Source: Rotaria sordida (taxonomy: Eukaryota > Rotifera > Eurotatoria > Philodinida > Philodinidae). Taken from it: 64,000 nucleotides of DNA. The stretch lies in the NCBI GenBank assembly GCA_905250125.1, contig CAJNOL010000274.1, positions 100,962 through 164,961 on the forward strand. Reading direction: 5' to 3'. This document shows, one piece after another, positions 36,201 to 48,223 of the stretch. The position numbers and the translations under genes are program-made. The notes under the pieces are model-generated. The model was not told the origin of the DNA, searched no databases, and saw only the letters and a list, made by a program, of their open reading frames with translations. How positions within the stretch are numbered: the stretch's first letter is position 1; every line of letters starts with the position of its first letter.

Positions 36201-39200
36201 GTACGCACAAACGCGCGCGCGCGCGCGTCGTAAAAAAAAAGAAAACCGATTTATTATGATCGCTAGTATACAAAAAAAAAAAATAATAATGATGTGTGCG
36301 TGTGTATGTGGATATGTTGTCCAATTAACTAGTTTGATGATTATCATCATAGAATTAAAGAATAAGAAATAGCGAAACAGAATTTTATAATGAAAAAATA
36401 AGAGAATAAGTATGATAAATCTCAAGTGATCAAATGTCGAAATTCTCACGTGTATGTGTACATTTGTGCATATTAGTTTAGAAAAATGATCGCTTTTTAC
36501 AATCATCTTAAACTTAGAAAAAACAGAAAGAAAGAAATTCTGTTCATCTATTTGCATTAGAAATAAAAAAAAAACAAATGAATCATAAAAATTAATTTTT
36601 TGGTGTTTAGGTCCAGGTGTCCTGGACGTTCCATCACCGGACGTCGGACTCGATGTTAAATTTGGTTTTAATGATTTGTGTCCTGTCTGTGGTGACAAAG
36701 TCAGTGGTTTTCATTATGGTCTCTTGACATGTGAATCATGCAAAGGTTAATATTTTGAGATTTTCTAAAAGAAATAAAATCAAAAAAGAATAAAAATCAA
36801 TATTTTTCTTTGTTTTTTTCGTTTTGTTAATTAATTAGGATTCTTTAAACGAACAGTACAAAATAAAAAAAATTATCAATGTATTGACAAACAACAATGT
36901 CAAATAGATAAAACTCAACGAAAACGTTGTGCTTTTTGTCGTTTTAAAAAATGTTTACAAGTTGGCATGAAATTAGAAGCTGTTCGAGAAAATCGTGTAC
37001 GAGGTGGAAGAAATAAATTTGGTCCATTATATCGTCGAAGTCGAGCATTACGTCAACAAATAATGAGACAACATTTTGTTAGTATGGTTAAAGCACAACA
37101 AAATATAATGCCAAACGGTAATAGTATTGATACTGTTCATACATCATTAGATATAACTAGTGTAACAAATGGTAATAGTATGCAAGTTAAATCTGAACCT
37201 GAACAACCAAATCTTCATTCATTTCAACATATGTATTCGAGTTTACAAAATCCAACAAATGTGGGTCATCCATCACATGTACATCATCAAAATCCTCATC
37301 CTCATCATCCATCTTCAACACACCATTCACATCATTATCAGTCATCACATCATCAACAGCAACAACAGCAACAACAACAACAACAAAAATCTTCATCAAC
37401 ATCAGCATCAACATCATTTAATGTTTATCCAGATTTTTTTAATACAAATCCAAATGTTACAAATAATTCACGTATGCCATCATTTCAATTAAATCCATTT
37501 AATACGTATAATAAAATTTCATCAACAACATATGGACATTCACCACCATCATTACTTTTACCCCAAACATCATCATTATCAACTGGTGTATCAACAACAA
37601 ATACACCGACAAATAACAGTAATCCACCTTCAGGTTCATCAAATTCGAGTTCATCACCTGTTGGACAATTATCATCAAAATTACTTGATTATCAAATATC
37701 ATCACCAACAACAACAGGAACAAATACAAATAATTCAACATCAAATACATCATCGATATTAAGTACATTAACTATGCAGCAACAATCAATTGCTTCAAAT
37801 GATCCAATGAATACAGATAATAATACAGGAACATCATCAATTTATTTTTATAATCATCAATATTTAGCAGCGAGTTATGATATGAACGAAACAAATAATA
37901 TACCAGAAATATTAACAAAACTTATTGAATCTGATCAAGCCTATCGAGTATAAAGATTTTCTTTTTCTGGTTTTTTTTATACTAAGCTCATTTCTTTATT
38001 TTTGTTATTTGTAGTGCACTGAAGTCCGTTATATTGAAGATATTCAACAGATTCATATTGATCTAACACGTGATGATGGTGATATATTAGTTGTATGTTC
38101 ACTTTTAGATAAATTATGTTTTCTTATGGTTGATTGGGTATGTTCAAAATGTCACATAACCGGTGTTTTTTTAAAATTTTTTGATAATATTTTATTTTTA
38201 ATTTAGGCTCGACAATCATTGTATTTTAAAGATATTCAAGTAAGTATTCATTTTTATTATATAAAGAATTGATTATATATACATATATTTAACATTATTA
38301 TAGATTGATAATCAGATAAAATTATTAAAAGCAGCATGGATTGAAATCTTAATAATTGATCTTATATGGAAACAATGTCAACAACCAAAAGAATCTTGTT
38401 TAAATTGTATTGTTAGTGTAAGTTTTTCATTTGATCTTGTTTTTTTTTTGTAATGAATATTTTCATTTATTATTTTCTAGGCAAATGGTCAATTATTAAA
38501 TATAAATTTAATTCAAAATCCAGCTGTTAAAAAATTAGCTGAAAGATATTTACAGTGTGTTAATGATTTTCGTCAATTACAGTGGCAAGTATGTATCATT
38601 ATTTTCAATAAATTTCATTTTGATATTAACTAAAATTTTCTTTTTATTTAGTATCCAGAATATCTTGCACTCAAATATTTGGTACTCTTTGATCCAGGTT
38701 AGTATTTAAAAATTTGTAATAAATAAATTTAGAAATTCAATTTGCTAAGTGTAAAATATAAAAAAGATTAAGATTTTTGTAGTTCGAAGAAAACATATTT
38801 TTCGTAAAGTTTTTATACATGATTAATAATCTGACGAGGGAAGATCTTTGACTTGTTAATCGAACTGATATTTTGCCAATAAGTAAGTCCTGGACGGAAC
38901 TAGTAGAAATCTGTAAGGATTCGTCTTTATGCGCTGTCCCCTTCTCAAGTTATTACAAGTATACTGAATTTTTTATCTCTGACAAAGTATCAGTGAAATG
39001 ATCAAAGTACGAAATTTCAACCTGAAATTTTGCTCACAAGTAGGCCCCATCGATATTAGAATGTTTCAAAAATTTGAGCCTAATGGGATGTGTTCTGCTG
39101 GAGATATTGAATAATGAAAACACTGGACTGTTTTACCTTTTTTTGTGACACACGATTGTTTTTGGATATTCAATATTTCAAGAAGAATACATCTCTTTAA

Positions 39201-40313
39201 GCTGAAATGTCCTAATTCGACTGTTTCATAAATACCGTGCTAGAGATTAAAAATTCAATGAAATTGGGACAATCAAATTTTCGCCGACTGGCGAAACTTC
39301 AGGAGGTATGTTGACGAAAGTAGAATGAACCTTCGCAAGCTGTCACGAAAAATATCAATATAGGATACATGCGAAGGCTGAAGTTAATATTGTTAGTATA
39401 TATATATAGTAGAAGCCGATACTCATCAGTGCAGTCCAGAGGAATTTTTTTTAAATATATCTAATTCATAGTCGAATTAGTGAAATTCCGAAACTCCTAA
39501 AATTGTAGTAATTTGGGAAGGATAGTTCATTGAGACGAACCTTACAGGTTTCTATTAGTTTTGTCAAGAACTACTTGTCGGCAAAATATCAATTTGATTG
39601 GTAAGTCATACATATGAATGGTCCTTCTTGAGCTGAGACTAGAAACATATAAAATTGAAATGGCAAACTTAATTGAAATACTGCTATAGTAGTAATAAAT
39701 TCCTTTTGTTGACTTTTTTTCCACTTTTTTCTAATATGCTCTAATGAAATCTATACTATTACTATATAATTTTGCATAACGTCAATCTCAGTAGTTTTTT
39801 TTTCTTTTGCTCTTGACATCTATAATTAAGATTCATTTAAACTTACAAGTAAAATAAAATCATTCAAATGGAAATTTTCTCGGATACGAACGATGAAATT
39901 AAAAAAGTTCTAAATTTTCAATTAGTAAAAATAACAATTTGAATTAATTAAATAGTTTTAAATCTGATATATATATTCTTTATTTTTATTCAGATGTTCA
40001 AGGTGTTACTGAATCGAGTCTAATTGAAGATGTTCAAGAAAAAATTACAAATGCTCTAGGTGAATATACAACTGATCATAATAATTCATCATCAACATCA
40101 AATCCAACAAAAACATCTTCAAGCCAACAACAACAAATACCAACAAATGAACAAGAAAAATTTGCTTGTATTTTACTTAAGTTACCCGATGTACGTCTTG
40201 TTGGAAATGATTTAAAAAAATTATTACAATTAGTCGATCGTAAACATGATGGTAAACTTCTTGATGGTTGTTTACTTGGCGAAATGCTCAATGGTTTACA
40301 ATCGAATAATTAA
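33297..40313 (+). CDS. ftz-f1: Nuclear receptor of the FTZ-F1 / NR5A class
   Basis: Nine coding exons: 33297-33645, 36611-36745, 36839-37947, 38015-38137, 38207-38239, 38304-38417, 38481-38588, 38652-38697, 39994-40313; 2337 nt, 778 aa. The N-terminal 116 residues are acidic with a long Asp run. The zinc-finger domain starts at Cys140 ([14 protein letters not shown]) with P-box CESCKG. It is followed by the NR5 signature FTZ-F1 box ([17 protein letters not shown]). The hinge is long and rich in His, Gln (about 12 in a row), Ser, Thr and Asn. The ligand-binding domain is divided among small exons and ends in an AF-2 helix LLGEMLNG (766-773). NR5A receptors bind extended half-sites as monomers and govern development, moulting-type or steroidogenic programmes. 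A strong second first exon (35205-35208 coding) would give a shorter isoform. The 1.3-kb last intron holds a foldback element. Confidence 0.96.
34560..35208 (+). promoter_or_regulatory. ftz-f1: Candidate alternative promoter and first exon of ftz-f1
   Basis: Within the 3-kb first intron, 34560-36010 is less AT-rich and clearly richer in CpG than its surroundings, with CT, GA and A-rich purine tracts. It contains an excellent donor (CCGGATGG/gtaagt) with the exon ending at 35208. ATG at 35205-35207 is followed by one base, then the intron. Splicing to the receptor exon at 36611 gives Met-Gly-Pro-Gly..., in frame with the zinc-finger domain. The same frame has a TAA at 35160-35162, so this ATG would be the first in frame. 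The predicted isoform is about 663 aa without the acidic N-terminus. FTZ-F1 genes in other animals are known to use alternative promoters, but this exon itself is an inference. Confidence 0.55.
36212..36227. repeat. (CG)8 tract
   Basis: Eight CG dinucleotides in a row, in an otherwise about 70 percent AT genome, inside the receptor's first intron. Alternating CG is the classic Z-DNA-prone sequence. It sits at the downstream edge of the CpG-rich region. Confidence 0.9.
38839..39637. mobile_element. Long inverted-repeat element in the last ftz-f1 intron
   Basis: Arms of at least 110 bases: 'actgatattttgccaataag' near 38866 pairs with 'tcggcaaaatatcaatttga' near 39578, and 'aactagtagaaatctgtaag' near 38898 pairs with 'cttacaggtttctattagtt' near 39540. 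An inner inverted pair around 'gatattgaat'/'gatattcaat' continues the fold. No coding capacity. Confidence 0.65.
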
Positions 40314-41777
40314 TTTTAAACAATATAGGAATATATTATTACACACATATATATATATATTTATATATATATATTTGTGTACATTTTGTTTATCACTCAG
40401 GTCCGACATTATTCTCTATTTCTCTTTTTCGATGCTTAGTTGCATGTTAATAGAGATATTTGTACAGGTTTTTTTTCTCTTTCTATTTGTTGTTTCAAAC
40501 AAGCACATCCAAATTTTTTCCTTCTTTGTCTCAGTCACCCTTGAATAACAGTGTTTGTATGAGAAAAAAAATTAAGAAAAGAAATAATAATCATATTTGT
40601 AACGAAAATATTTCGTTCTTTTCTTTGTTTTTTTTTGAAAAACAGTGACATGTTCTATCTCTTTTCATCCGCGTCAAGTTTCTTTCCTTTTCTTTTTTTT
40701 TTTTAAAATCTATCTATCGATCAGAGAGTTGTGCCATTTTTTTTCTCTTTTTTTTTTGTCTTTTTCCCTGTTACTTTGCATTATTCTTCGGAATTTTAAT
40801 AGTTATTTGCTTTTTCATTTCTTCGTTTTGACCGACTAATCAATCGACGATTCTACAACACAGGCAGATGTTTGGCAAATTCACGATATTTGTTGTGTTT
40901 TTTTTTTTTTTCGATAAAAGAAATAAGGAGTTACATATTTAATATATATATATATATATAAATATTGATTATTATCTAGAAGATTGACTGGAACTCGATG
41001 CTTTTTATGCAAAGTATTGACTTACAAACTATGCACTTAATATGTATGTGTATTGTTTTTTTTTTGTGTGTGTGTCTATATCTATGTCTCTCTCTCAGGG
41101 ATATACAAGTAAAATCTTTTCTTTTTTTTTTTTAATACGATCTCGTACCAAACAGAGCCTCGCCTTTTTTTCGCTATCTTTTAATTTTTTTTTTTTGATT
41201 GTGAACACCACGTGTATTGTCACTCGTGTGTATACAAATATTTTTTTTTGTGTGCGCGTTTGTTTTTTTTTGAAAATAAGAAGAATAGAAACAGAAAATT
41301 TTAACAGTTACAAATATATGTTCGTGTGAAGCACATCGATTGAACGTTGAATCATTTCATCCTAAAATTAAAGATAAATAGAATAAATTATACAAGAATA
41401 AAAAGAAAATAATAGCACTTTGATTCATATTAATTCAATTGATTGTGAAGAACTTTTGACATCGGAATATTTTAATGAAATTACTTCAATTATTGCTTAT
41501 CATTTATTCTGGAAAATCTTCTCTATTGTTGCTTAATCTAGGACATTTTAAGAGTTTAATAGTTCATTAAGATGGCACAATATGTAATATTGATCGGATT
41601 CGCATAAGCAAAAAAAAATGCTGAGTTTGAAGCAACAAAATAGTTATGTACATATAAAGTTCTATTATTCCTCATTGTATAATGAAAAGTATATCTTAGG
41701 ATAAGGGTCACTGAAAAGTATCCCTATGATTACAAATAGAATGTATATATTTTGAGTATTTGTTTAGAAAAATAAGA
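40314..41777 (+). other. Probable ftz-f1 3' UTR and flank
   Basis: Immediately after the stop codon the + strand becomes very T-rich, with many runs of 8-12 T interleaved with TC, TG and TA repeats to about 41280. Polyadenylation-type hexamers (aataaa-like) occur near 41384-41400. Strand-biased T-richness of this kind fits a long 3' UTR. The small open frames here are low-complexity Phe/Ser/Leu runs and are not genes. Confidence 0.5.
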
Positions 41778-42392
41778 ATCTTAAGAGTTAGTTTCCGAAA
41801 GACTCAGACACTGACGATGGTGAGATATCTCAGAATTACCTGGTTTTTTTATATGTTACAGAGGATAGTGAGTTATGTACTTCCTGAAATTTTCAGCCCT
41901 ATCTGATGAATTTTCGAGGTGCAACCGTCAAAACATGCTCCAGTCATTTTGTTGGTTTTCAGGCTTTGTTCATGCGTTTTTTTATATTTTTCATATAAAA
42001 GTATGCTAAAATGTCGATTGAGCGCGTTTGATGCGCTAACATGGGCCAAGCCTGAAATTTTTACCACACACAGATCCCAACAAGTGCTGTCTGTGGTAAA
42101 AATTTCCGGCTTGCCCCGTGTTGGTGCATCAAACGCGTTCAATCGACATTTTAGCATATTTTTATATGAAAAATATAAAAAAACGCATGAACAATGCTTG
42201 AAAATCAACAAAATGACTGATCCATGTTATGATGATTACACTTCGAAAACTCATCAGATAGGACTGAAAATTTCAGGAAGTACATAACTAACTGTCCTCT
42301 ACAACATATCAAAAAATCAGGCAATTCTGAGATATCTCACTATCATCGGTGTCCTTAAGTGACTGATTTTCTCAGACACTTACTCTTAAGAA
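41778..42392. mobile_element. ~615-bp near-palindromic foldback element
   Basis: The whole segment is one inverted repeat centred near 42083, with arms of about 300 bases and almost no loop. It begins 'cttaagagtta' and ends 'tactcttaag'. Other paired landmarks are 'gtgagatatctcagaatt' and 'aattctgagatatctcac', and 'tttttaccacacacagat' and 'gtgctgtctgtggtaaaaat'. Because it is palindromic, both strands show a long frame with nearly the same peptide (41873-42211 minus, 41919-42287 plus), which I do not take as genes. The spacer from 42393 to 43678 is AT-rich with no gene seen. Confidence 0.85.
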
Positions 42393-43678
42393 TATGAGCA
42401 AATGAATCTTTTATTATTGTTTTTCAATCGTGAAAAGAAATTGAATTTTTCTTTTGATTAGATTAATGAATTTATTTGTTTTGACTGAAAACAGATAAAA
42501 TCTAACTATTACATGATATTTAATATTCTACGAAATACCACTAGTGATATGCGAAACTTTAATATCATTTAGACGAGATAGGAAACAGTTAAGATATTTA
42601 TGTTTATTACTCGTATTAAATTCCATACAATATAAAACATTGTTTGCTTCACTTCCGCTAACATATACTTGTGCATAAAGTAAACTATTTTTTTTCCTTT
42701 GCAAACTACAGACGAATATTTATCAACTCTTAGATTTTCATGTCTTTTGTTTCTGTCAATGATGATTAGAATATTATTTCCGTTATGCATTGAAATTTTG
42801 ATTAAAAACAAATATAATTTCACATCACACAAGACTCATTAGATTGAATACATCTTCCTTTTTTGTCATAGCAAAAATCGGACATCAATTTTGCTAAATA
42901 TTTGACTTTTACGACGACACTCAGTTAGCATAGAAAACAAGGTTTTTATTATTTATGAGAATATGTGTTCACATTCAACATTTAAACATTTGATAAACGA
43001 GTACAATGATTTATTCTATTTAAATTACCTTTCTATTTACAAATAATCCAAAATGTCCATTATTCTTCAATTCTATTCTTGATAAGAAATACGTCCAATA
43101 TTACTTTATACATAATCAAAAAAAAAATGCAAATTTATAATTTCCGATGTTATTTTGAATAGAAACAAAGTACGAAAAAGAATATTTTTGACTCTAGAAC
43201 GTCTACTTCATATGTTCTCTTGTAGCTTTTTTCTTTAATGAAAGATTTTACTTTACACTCGTACTCATTATCTACTTAGTCGTATATTCAATACGAGTAT
43301 CATTAAGAAAAACATGAATGTATTATCAGTTGTTTTTTTTTCTATTGTAACGATGTCGAGATGTACCCATATATGGGTTAAGAAAAGTTATAACGATTTG
43401 CTCGTCGGATATAAAGAAAACTATTTCTCTGAAGATTACAAAAACTCAAGAGAATGTTTAATGCATGATCAACGCAGACATTCTCGTTAATCATAAAAGC
43501 ATCTAATAAAGAAAAAATAAAACGGAAGCCATTAGCTCTCAAGAAAGGAACATAGCGTTAACTAATAGAGAATTTTTCATTTACTATCATATTATCTTAA
43601 AAAAAACAAATTTTTTGCTCTACTACCTATAATACAATTCTTCATTTTTTTTTCTTAGGTCTCTTAATATATTTTAGG

Positions 43679-45013
43679 TCATTTAATTGAAATATTTTTT
43701 TTTATTTTTTTGTTCGTATTCATCTGTTATAATAAATGAGTAAAAAACAAACCTGTAGACAATATTGAAGAAAATCTTCTTTATTAATAAAACCAGTTCT
43801 ACTTCTATCCCAATTCTTGATGAAGAACAAAAACAAAAGTAAATAATTTAAAATATAAAAATAATTAATATACTTGAAATAAATGATCTGTTCGTTCTTC
43901 AATAGCAATAGCAATTGATGTAAAATTAAGTTTACCAACAGGAACCATTAATTGAAAAATTGATGCTACTATTTGACTTAATTCCTAATTAGAAATGAAA
44001 TGGAAGATATTAATATAAAAAAAAAAATAAAAAAATTTTTTTCTATTTAACCGATTTTGTCAACATTCCATCTTTATTCAAATCATATAAATCAAATATC
44101 CAACTAAGACGATCTTCAACTGAACCATGAATAAGTATTGATAATGTTGCAATAAGATCTTCAAATCGAATATAACCTAAATTTGTTCGATCAATATTTC
44201 GAAAAACAAATGTTGAATAGCGAAAACATTCTATGGTTGAATATGGATTACATTCATTAATATATAAAAAAAAAGAACATACCACCACCGGGAAATAATG
44301 TAGAAAAGATTGTTGTAAAATGAGTTTTGCTTACTTCACCCGATGGACAATCCTATTGTGATTATTTATTAAAAAGACAATGATTAAATATGAAGATAAC
44401 AATCATACTTGCTTAAATCTTCGATAGAGATGTCGAATTTCTTCTTTGGAGAAATTTGTTTTTCGCATAAGTTCTGCTATTGAACAAGTCGGTCTTCTTA
44501 CAGTTGGTATTATTGTAGCATTTTCTATCAAATAATAGAATACATAAATAAATAAATGTTCATCTTTTTATTTATTAATAAAATATGAAAAACGTAATGA
44601 TATATATATATATATATATATATTGTTATATTTATTTATTTACTTGCACATTTTTTTATACTCTGATTTAAACGACGAGCTTTATTGAGTGTTTGAATTG
44701 ATGCTTCGAAAGCTTGCAACATGATTTTGGTATTTGTGATTAGTATGTATATTGATATATATATTTAGGAATAAAGAAAAGTTTGATTCATGTATTATAA
44801 ATGTAAGCGTGTTTGTGATCAATGTAAAAAAAAGAAGAAAAACGGAACCAAAAACAAAATCTCGTGAGAAATCAAACGAATGATCATGATGAAGACGATT
44901 GTTTAGGAAATGCTTGTTAAAAAAAATAAAAATCAATAGACGAGATTCTTACCATTTTCAAATTTGTAATTATTACCAGGGCCACCTCCACCTGCTGATC
45001 GTACAACATTCAT
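43679..45013 (-). CDS. EF-hand calcium sensor of the KChIP/NCS family
   Basis: Exons: 44953-45013, 44644-44712, 44409-44524, 44283-44352, 44052-44230, 43874-43984, 43753-43815 and a short last exon 43679-43723; 714 nt, 237 aa. The order of motifs follows Kv-channel-interacting proteins: TNFSKEEIRHLYRRFK, a degenerate first EF-hand (DCPSGEVSKTHF), FRYSTFVFRNID, EF2 (119-130, loop degenerate at position 5), EF3 (DLNKDGMLTKSE, 155-166, canonical) and EF4 (205-216). KChIPs bind Kv4 channel N-termini and tune A-type current in a calcium-dependent way. No N-terminal glycine after Met, so no NCS-type myristoylation on this start. Two uncertainties: an alternative start at 44722 would give a different N-terminus, and the tail is unclear because the last 29-base intron is short; reading through it stops at 43720. 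Confidence 0.82.
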
Positions 45014-46741
45014 TAGTGTAACTTGCGATCAACTGGAAAATAAAATTGGCATGTCTTTTATTGTTATTGTTAAAAGCAGAAATATAGAATGACAATTTTT
45101 TCTAGTCATGAAGAAATTTTTGTCGTTCTCTCATATGTTTTTCTTTCTTTTGTTCATTTTTGAATAATCACCTTTTTTTCTTTTACTAACTAACATTAAA
45201 GTATGTATGTGTATGCGAGCATGTTCTGCATATGTCATTTCCGTCATAGGACCACTGACTGATTTCTTTGCTATATAATAAGCTAATAATCTCATTCTCA
45301 ATTTACATCAAAAAAAAAAATTTATCATAAGCAGCGAGTTGAATATACGATATAGTATAGTTCTATTAATAAGAAAAATATGTTTTTTTTTTCGTGACAA
45401 AAAGTTTTTTGTTTGAATTATTTTAATGAATTTAATTGTAAAAAAAATATATGCAAAACTATTCTAATTATTGCTTTCGTTTAGCAATTTTTATTTCTCT
45501 GCGAAGAATTGAAGTATAATACAACCTACTAAGAACCTTTTGTCAATAAAAAATAAGATCAAAAAGGGAACGAAGTAAACTATATTGTTGTGAATAATAA
45601 ATGGTACTAACTAGATCAAAACAACTAGTAATAACAATTGGTTTCAATCACGTTTTGCCTGAATAGATGAAGGTTACGACTAAATATTACTGTTCCTATC
45701 GGATATGATGACATGCGCGAATTGGCGCATGTCTCATATGGCAATCTGAATGCTAAACGATGCGATAATTGTAGAAGTTAGTTGTACGGAAAAAAAAGCA
45801 ACGAGACAAAGCATAAGTAGAACAAGAAGAAGGAAGTCAACAACATTTTCCTATCAAATGCACAAATTTGCTAACAAAAGATTAAATGCACTGCAGGCAT
45901 TTATGTTATAAGATATATACATTCACACTAGAAATAATGCTTATATTCCATTAAGAAGATTGCAAGATAACATGTCACGTATATATTCTTTCCTTTAATA
46001 GAATCAAAAAGTCTTTTTCTTATAACTTAATAAGTAAAGAAAAATAAGAAGAAAAGTAAGAATCAATACGGGATATTATATTTCAATTATATCAAGTAGA
46101 TATTATAACTGAAAAAAAAACATACCCTAATCGTTAATAATTAATTATATGTCGAAGTTGGATTAAAATCAATTATGAATTCAATCAACAACATATAGAA
46201 AATGTGTACAATTATTTTTTTCGAACTTGTATATATTATTATATTCATCTGTCAATTAATATTAAATTCATTTATAATTTGATAGATATAAATCAAAAAG
46301 AAACACACAGATAAGACTAAATATTTTTTGTAAAAAAACAATTCTATCTAAGTTATGAATACTCATACAATATTTACAATCAATCAACTGAATTAATTTC
46401 GAACTGTCTCTAATGAATAAAATGCGTTTTTTTTCCAAGGAAATGCTCATGTTTTTAATTAAAATAGTTTATTTGCATTTGAAAGAAGTTTCTTACAATA
46501 AAAAAACCATGGTTGATTACTCTTTTCTAACTTACAATTTTTATTACTTACCGCATATATTAATTCATATTTCTCTGATGACTTTGCCTAGAGATTAACT
46601 GACTTTTTCAAACGAATAATACAGGGCAGACACAAGCAATTTATAATATTTACGAGTTTTAGATCAAAATGTATGATCAATATACGACGATCCAAATATC
46701 TGTATTAGATATTCTTGTAATTTTTACATAATATAAAAGAG
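45014..46741. other. 5' flank of the KChIP-like gene; no gene seen
   Basis: AT-rich spacer upstream of the minus-strand EF-hand gene. No exon, RNA gene or clear element was recognised. The 60-residue frames at 46268-46450 and 46413-46598 lie on opposite strands over low-complexity sequence and look like chance. Confidence 0.4.
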
Positions 46742-46749
46742 GATCAGAT

Positions 46750-47320
46750 ATCGAATATCGATCTAGTTAAGATTTGACTCATAAGTAGACTTTGGTGAGA
46801 CCCATCGAAGTCTAATGAGCTCCGGATTCATGTCTTATTCCATCAAAGTTATGATCGTTTTATTAAGGTTTTCAGTATCTAGGACAGATGTTCATAGTAA
46901 CCTGATCTAGGAAATTTTCTTTTATAGACACCTCTTAAAACTACTAGAATATTTCAAAACCTTTAGTTCAAACGAATGTATTTTACATGAGATATTGAAA
47001 TATCCAACAAATGATCATGTCTGACAGGCAAAGCAATAGATTCAATTGATCGTTAATATTCAATATCTTAAGAAAAATACATTTATTTGAATTGAAATTT
47101 TTAGAATATTCTTCTGATCCTTAGACATGTTTATGAAAGAATTTTTGATGAAAATCTCATGATTCAGATTTGTATGAACACCTGGCCTAGAAATTAAAAA
47201 TCCTGATAAAATGGTCATAGTTTTGACTGACTAAGACATGAATCTGAATCGTTGAGGCTGTGACTAGCTCCATCAAAATCTACTTATGAGCTAAATATGA
47301 CATCGATCAGCATCCAACAA
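46750..47320. mobile_element. Long inverted-repeat (foldback/MITE-like) element
   Basis: The arms are about 180 bases: 'actcataagtagactttg' near 46778 pairs with 'aaaatctacttatgagct' near 47276, 'gattcatgtcttattc' pairs with 'gactaagacatgaatc', and 'ctaggacagatgttca' pairs with 'tgaacacctggcctag'. A second, inner inverted pair (near 46980-47000 against 47060-47100) continues to the centre. It resembles in layout, though not clearly in sequence, the element at 38839-39637. Confidence 0.65.
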
Positions 47321-48223
47321 TTGAGAATGTTCTCATGGAAGATTGATTAAAGAATAAATGTTTATATACCAGAAAAAAAGAAACTCATTTGATATGATTG
47401 ACATCTGCATCTTATACTCTTCCTTATTGCATACATAAGGAATTTTCATTAGTGACAAATGCTCAAATAGAATTTGATCTTTTACATATTAGTTGCCGTG
47501 TTCAATATCTTTCTTGTAATTCAGTAATATTTATATATATATATATGATTAATGAAAATTTTAATGAATGCATTCTATCATCTATTTCATAATGAAAATT
47601 ACGTATGTTAAATACTCTTTTGAAATTATATTTGACATGAATTATGAACAAATATTATTAATTATTATTTTCATTGTTTTGTTCTTATCAATGAAAACAA
47701 AAGAAGAAGAAAATGAACATAATACAAATCTATTTTATTGAATCTTTTGTAGATCGATAGTGATTTGCATAATGTTGTTTTATCTTTATATGCGCATCGG
47801 AAAATCCATTCATCTTATATTTCCTTTCTTTAGAATATCTTTACTATTCTCAATTTCATCGATTGATTGCCATTTACAAACAAGTGTATAGACGAAGAAT
47901 AAGAACCCTTAAAGAAAACAGATAAATCCAGTATACTTATTATTATGTCTTGTATATTTGAGTGGATCCACAGTTATATCTTAAAATGTCATGGTTGACG
48001 CACAACAGGAAAAAAACATGTTGTTTTATCTTCCAATTCTACTAAAGACAATTAGAGAAGTCTGGAAAGAGCATAATAATCAAACATATGGCTTTAATAT
48101 TGCTAGTTTTGATGTTCTATCTGTACATATAAAGACACATACAAGATCACAAAAGAAAACAAAAAACAACAGATTTAAAAAGAAAAAAGAAAATGAAAAA
48201 AAAAAAGATTAAAATAAAATCTA
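47321..48223. other. Spacer downstream of the innexin gene; no gene accepted
   Basis: AT-rich. A 73-codon frame at 47991-48212 ends in a Lys-rich low-complexity run, has no domain and runs antisense toward the innexin last exon, so it is not annotated. This part probably contains the innexin 3' UTR. Confidence 0.4.

Noticed and set aside
37169..37768. Several His/Asn/Ile-rich frames within the receptor's large exon
   Set aside because: They are out-of-frame readings of the Gln/His/Ser-rich hinge of the nuclear receptor.
41873..42287. Two overlapping open frames of 112 and 122 residues on opposite strands
   Set aside because: They are mirror products of one palindromic element and encode nearly the same peptide. 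No start context, intron or domain supports a gene.
44231..44288. Extension of the KChIP-like exon upstream (VVVCSFFLYINEC...)
   Set aside because: There is no AG acceptor to support it. Splicing at 44230/44231 instead restores the family order LFPGG then FRYSTFVFRNID, so these bases are intron.
47991..48212. 73-codon + strand frame
   Set aside because: No recognisable domain, ends in a Lys-rich run, and lies antisense to the region next to the innexin last exon. More likely chance.
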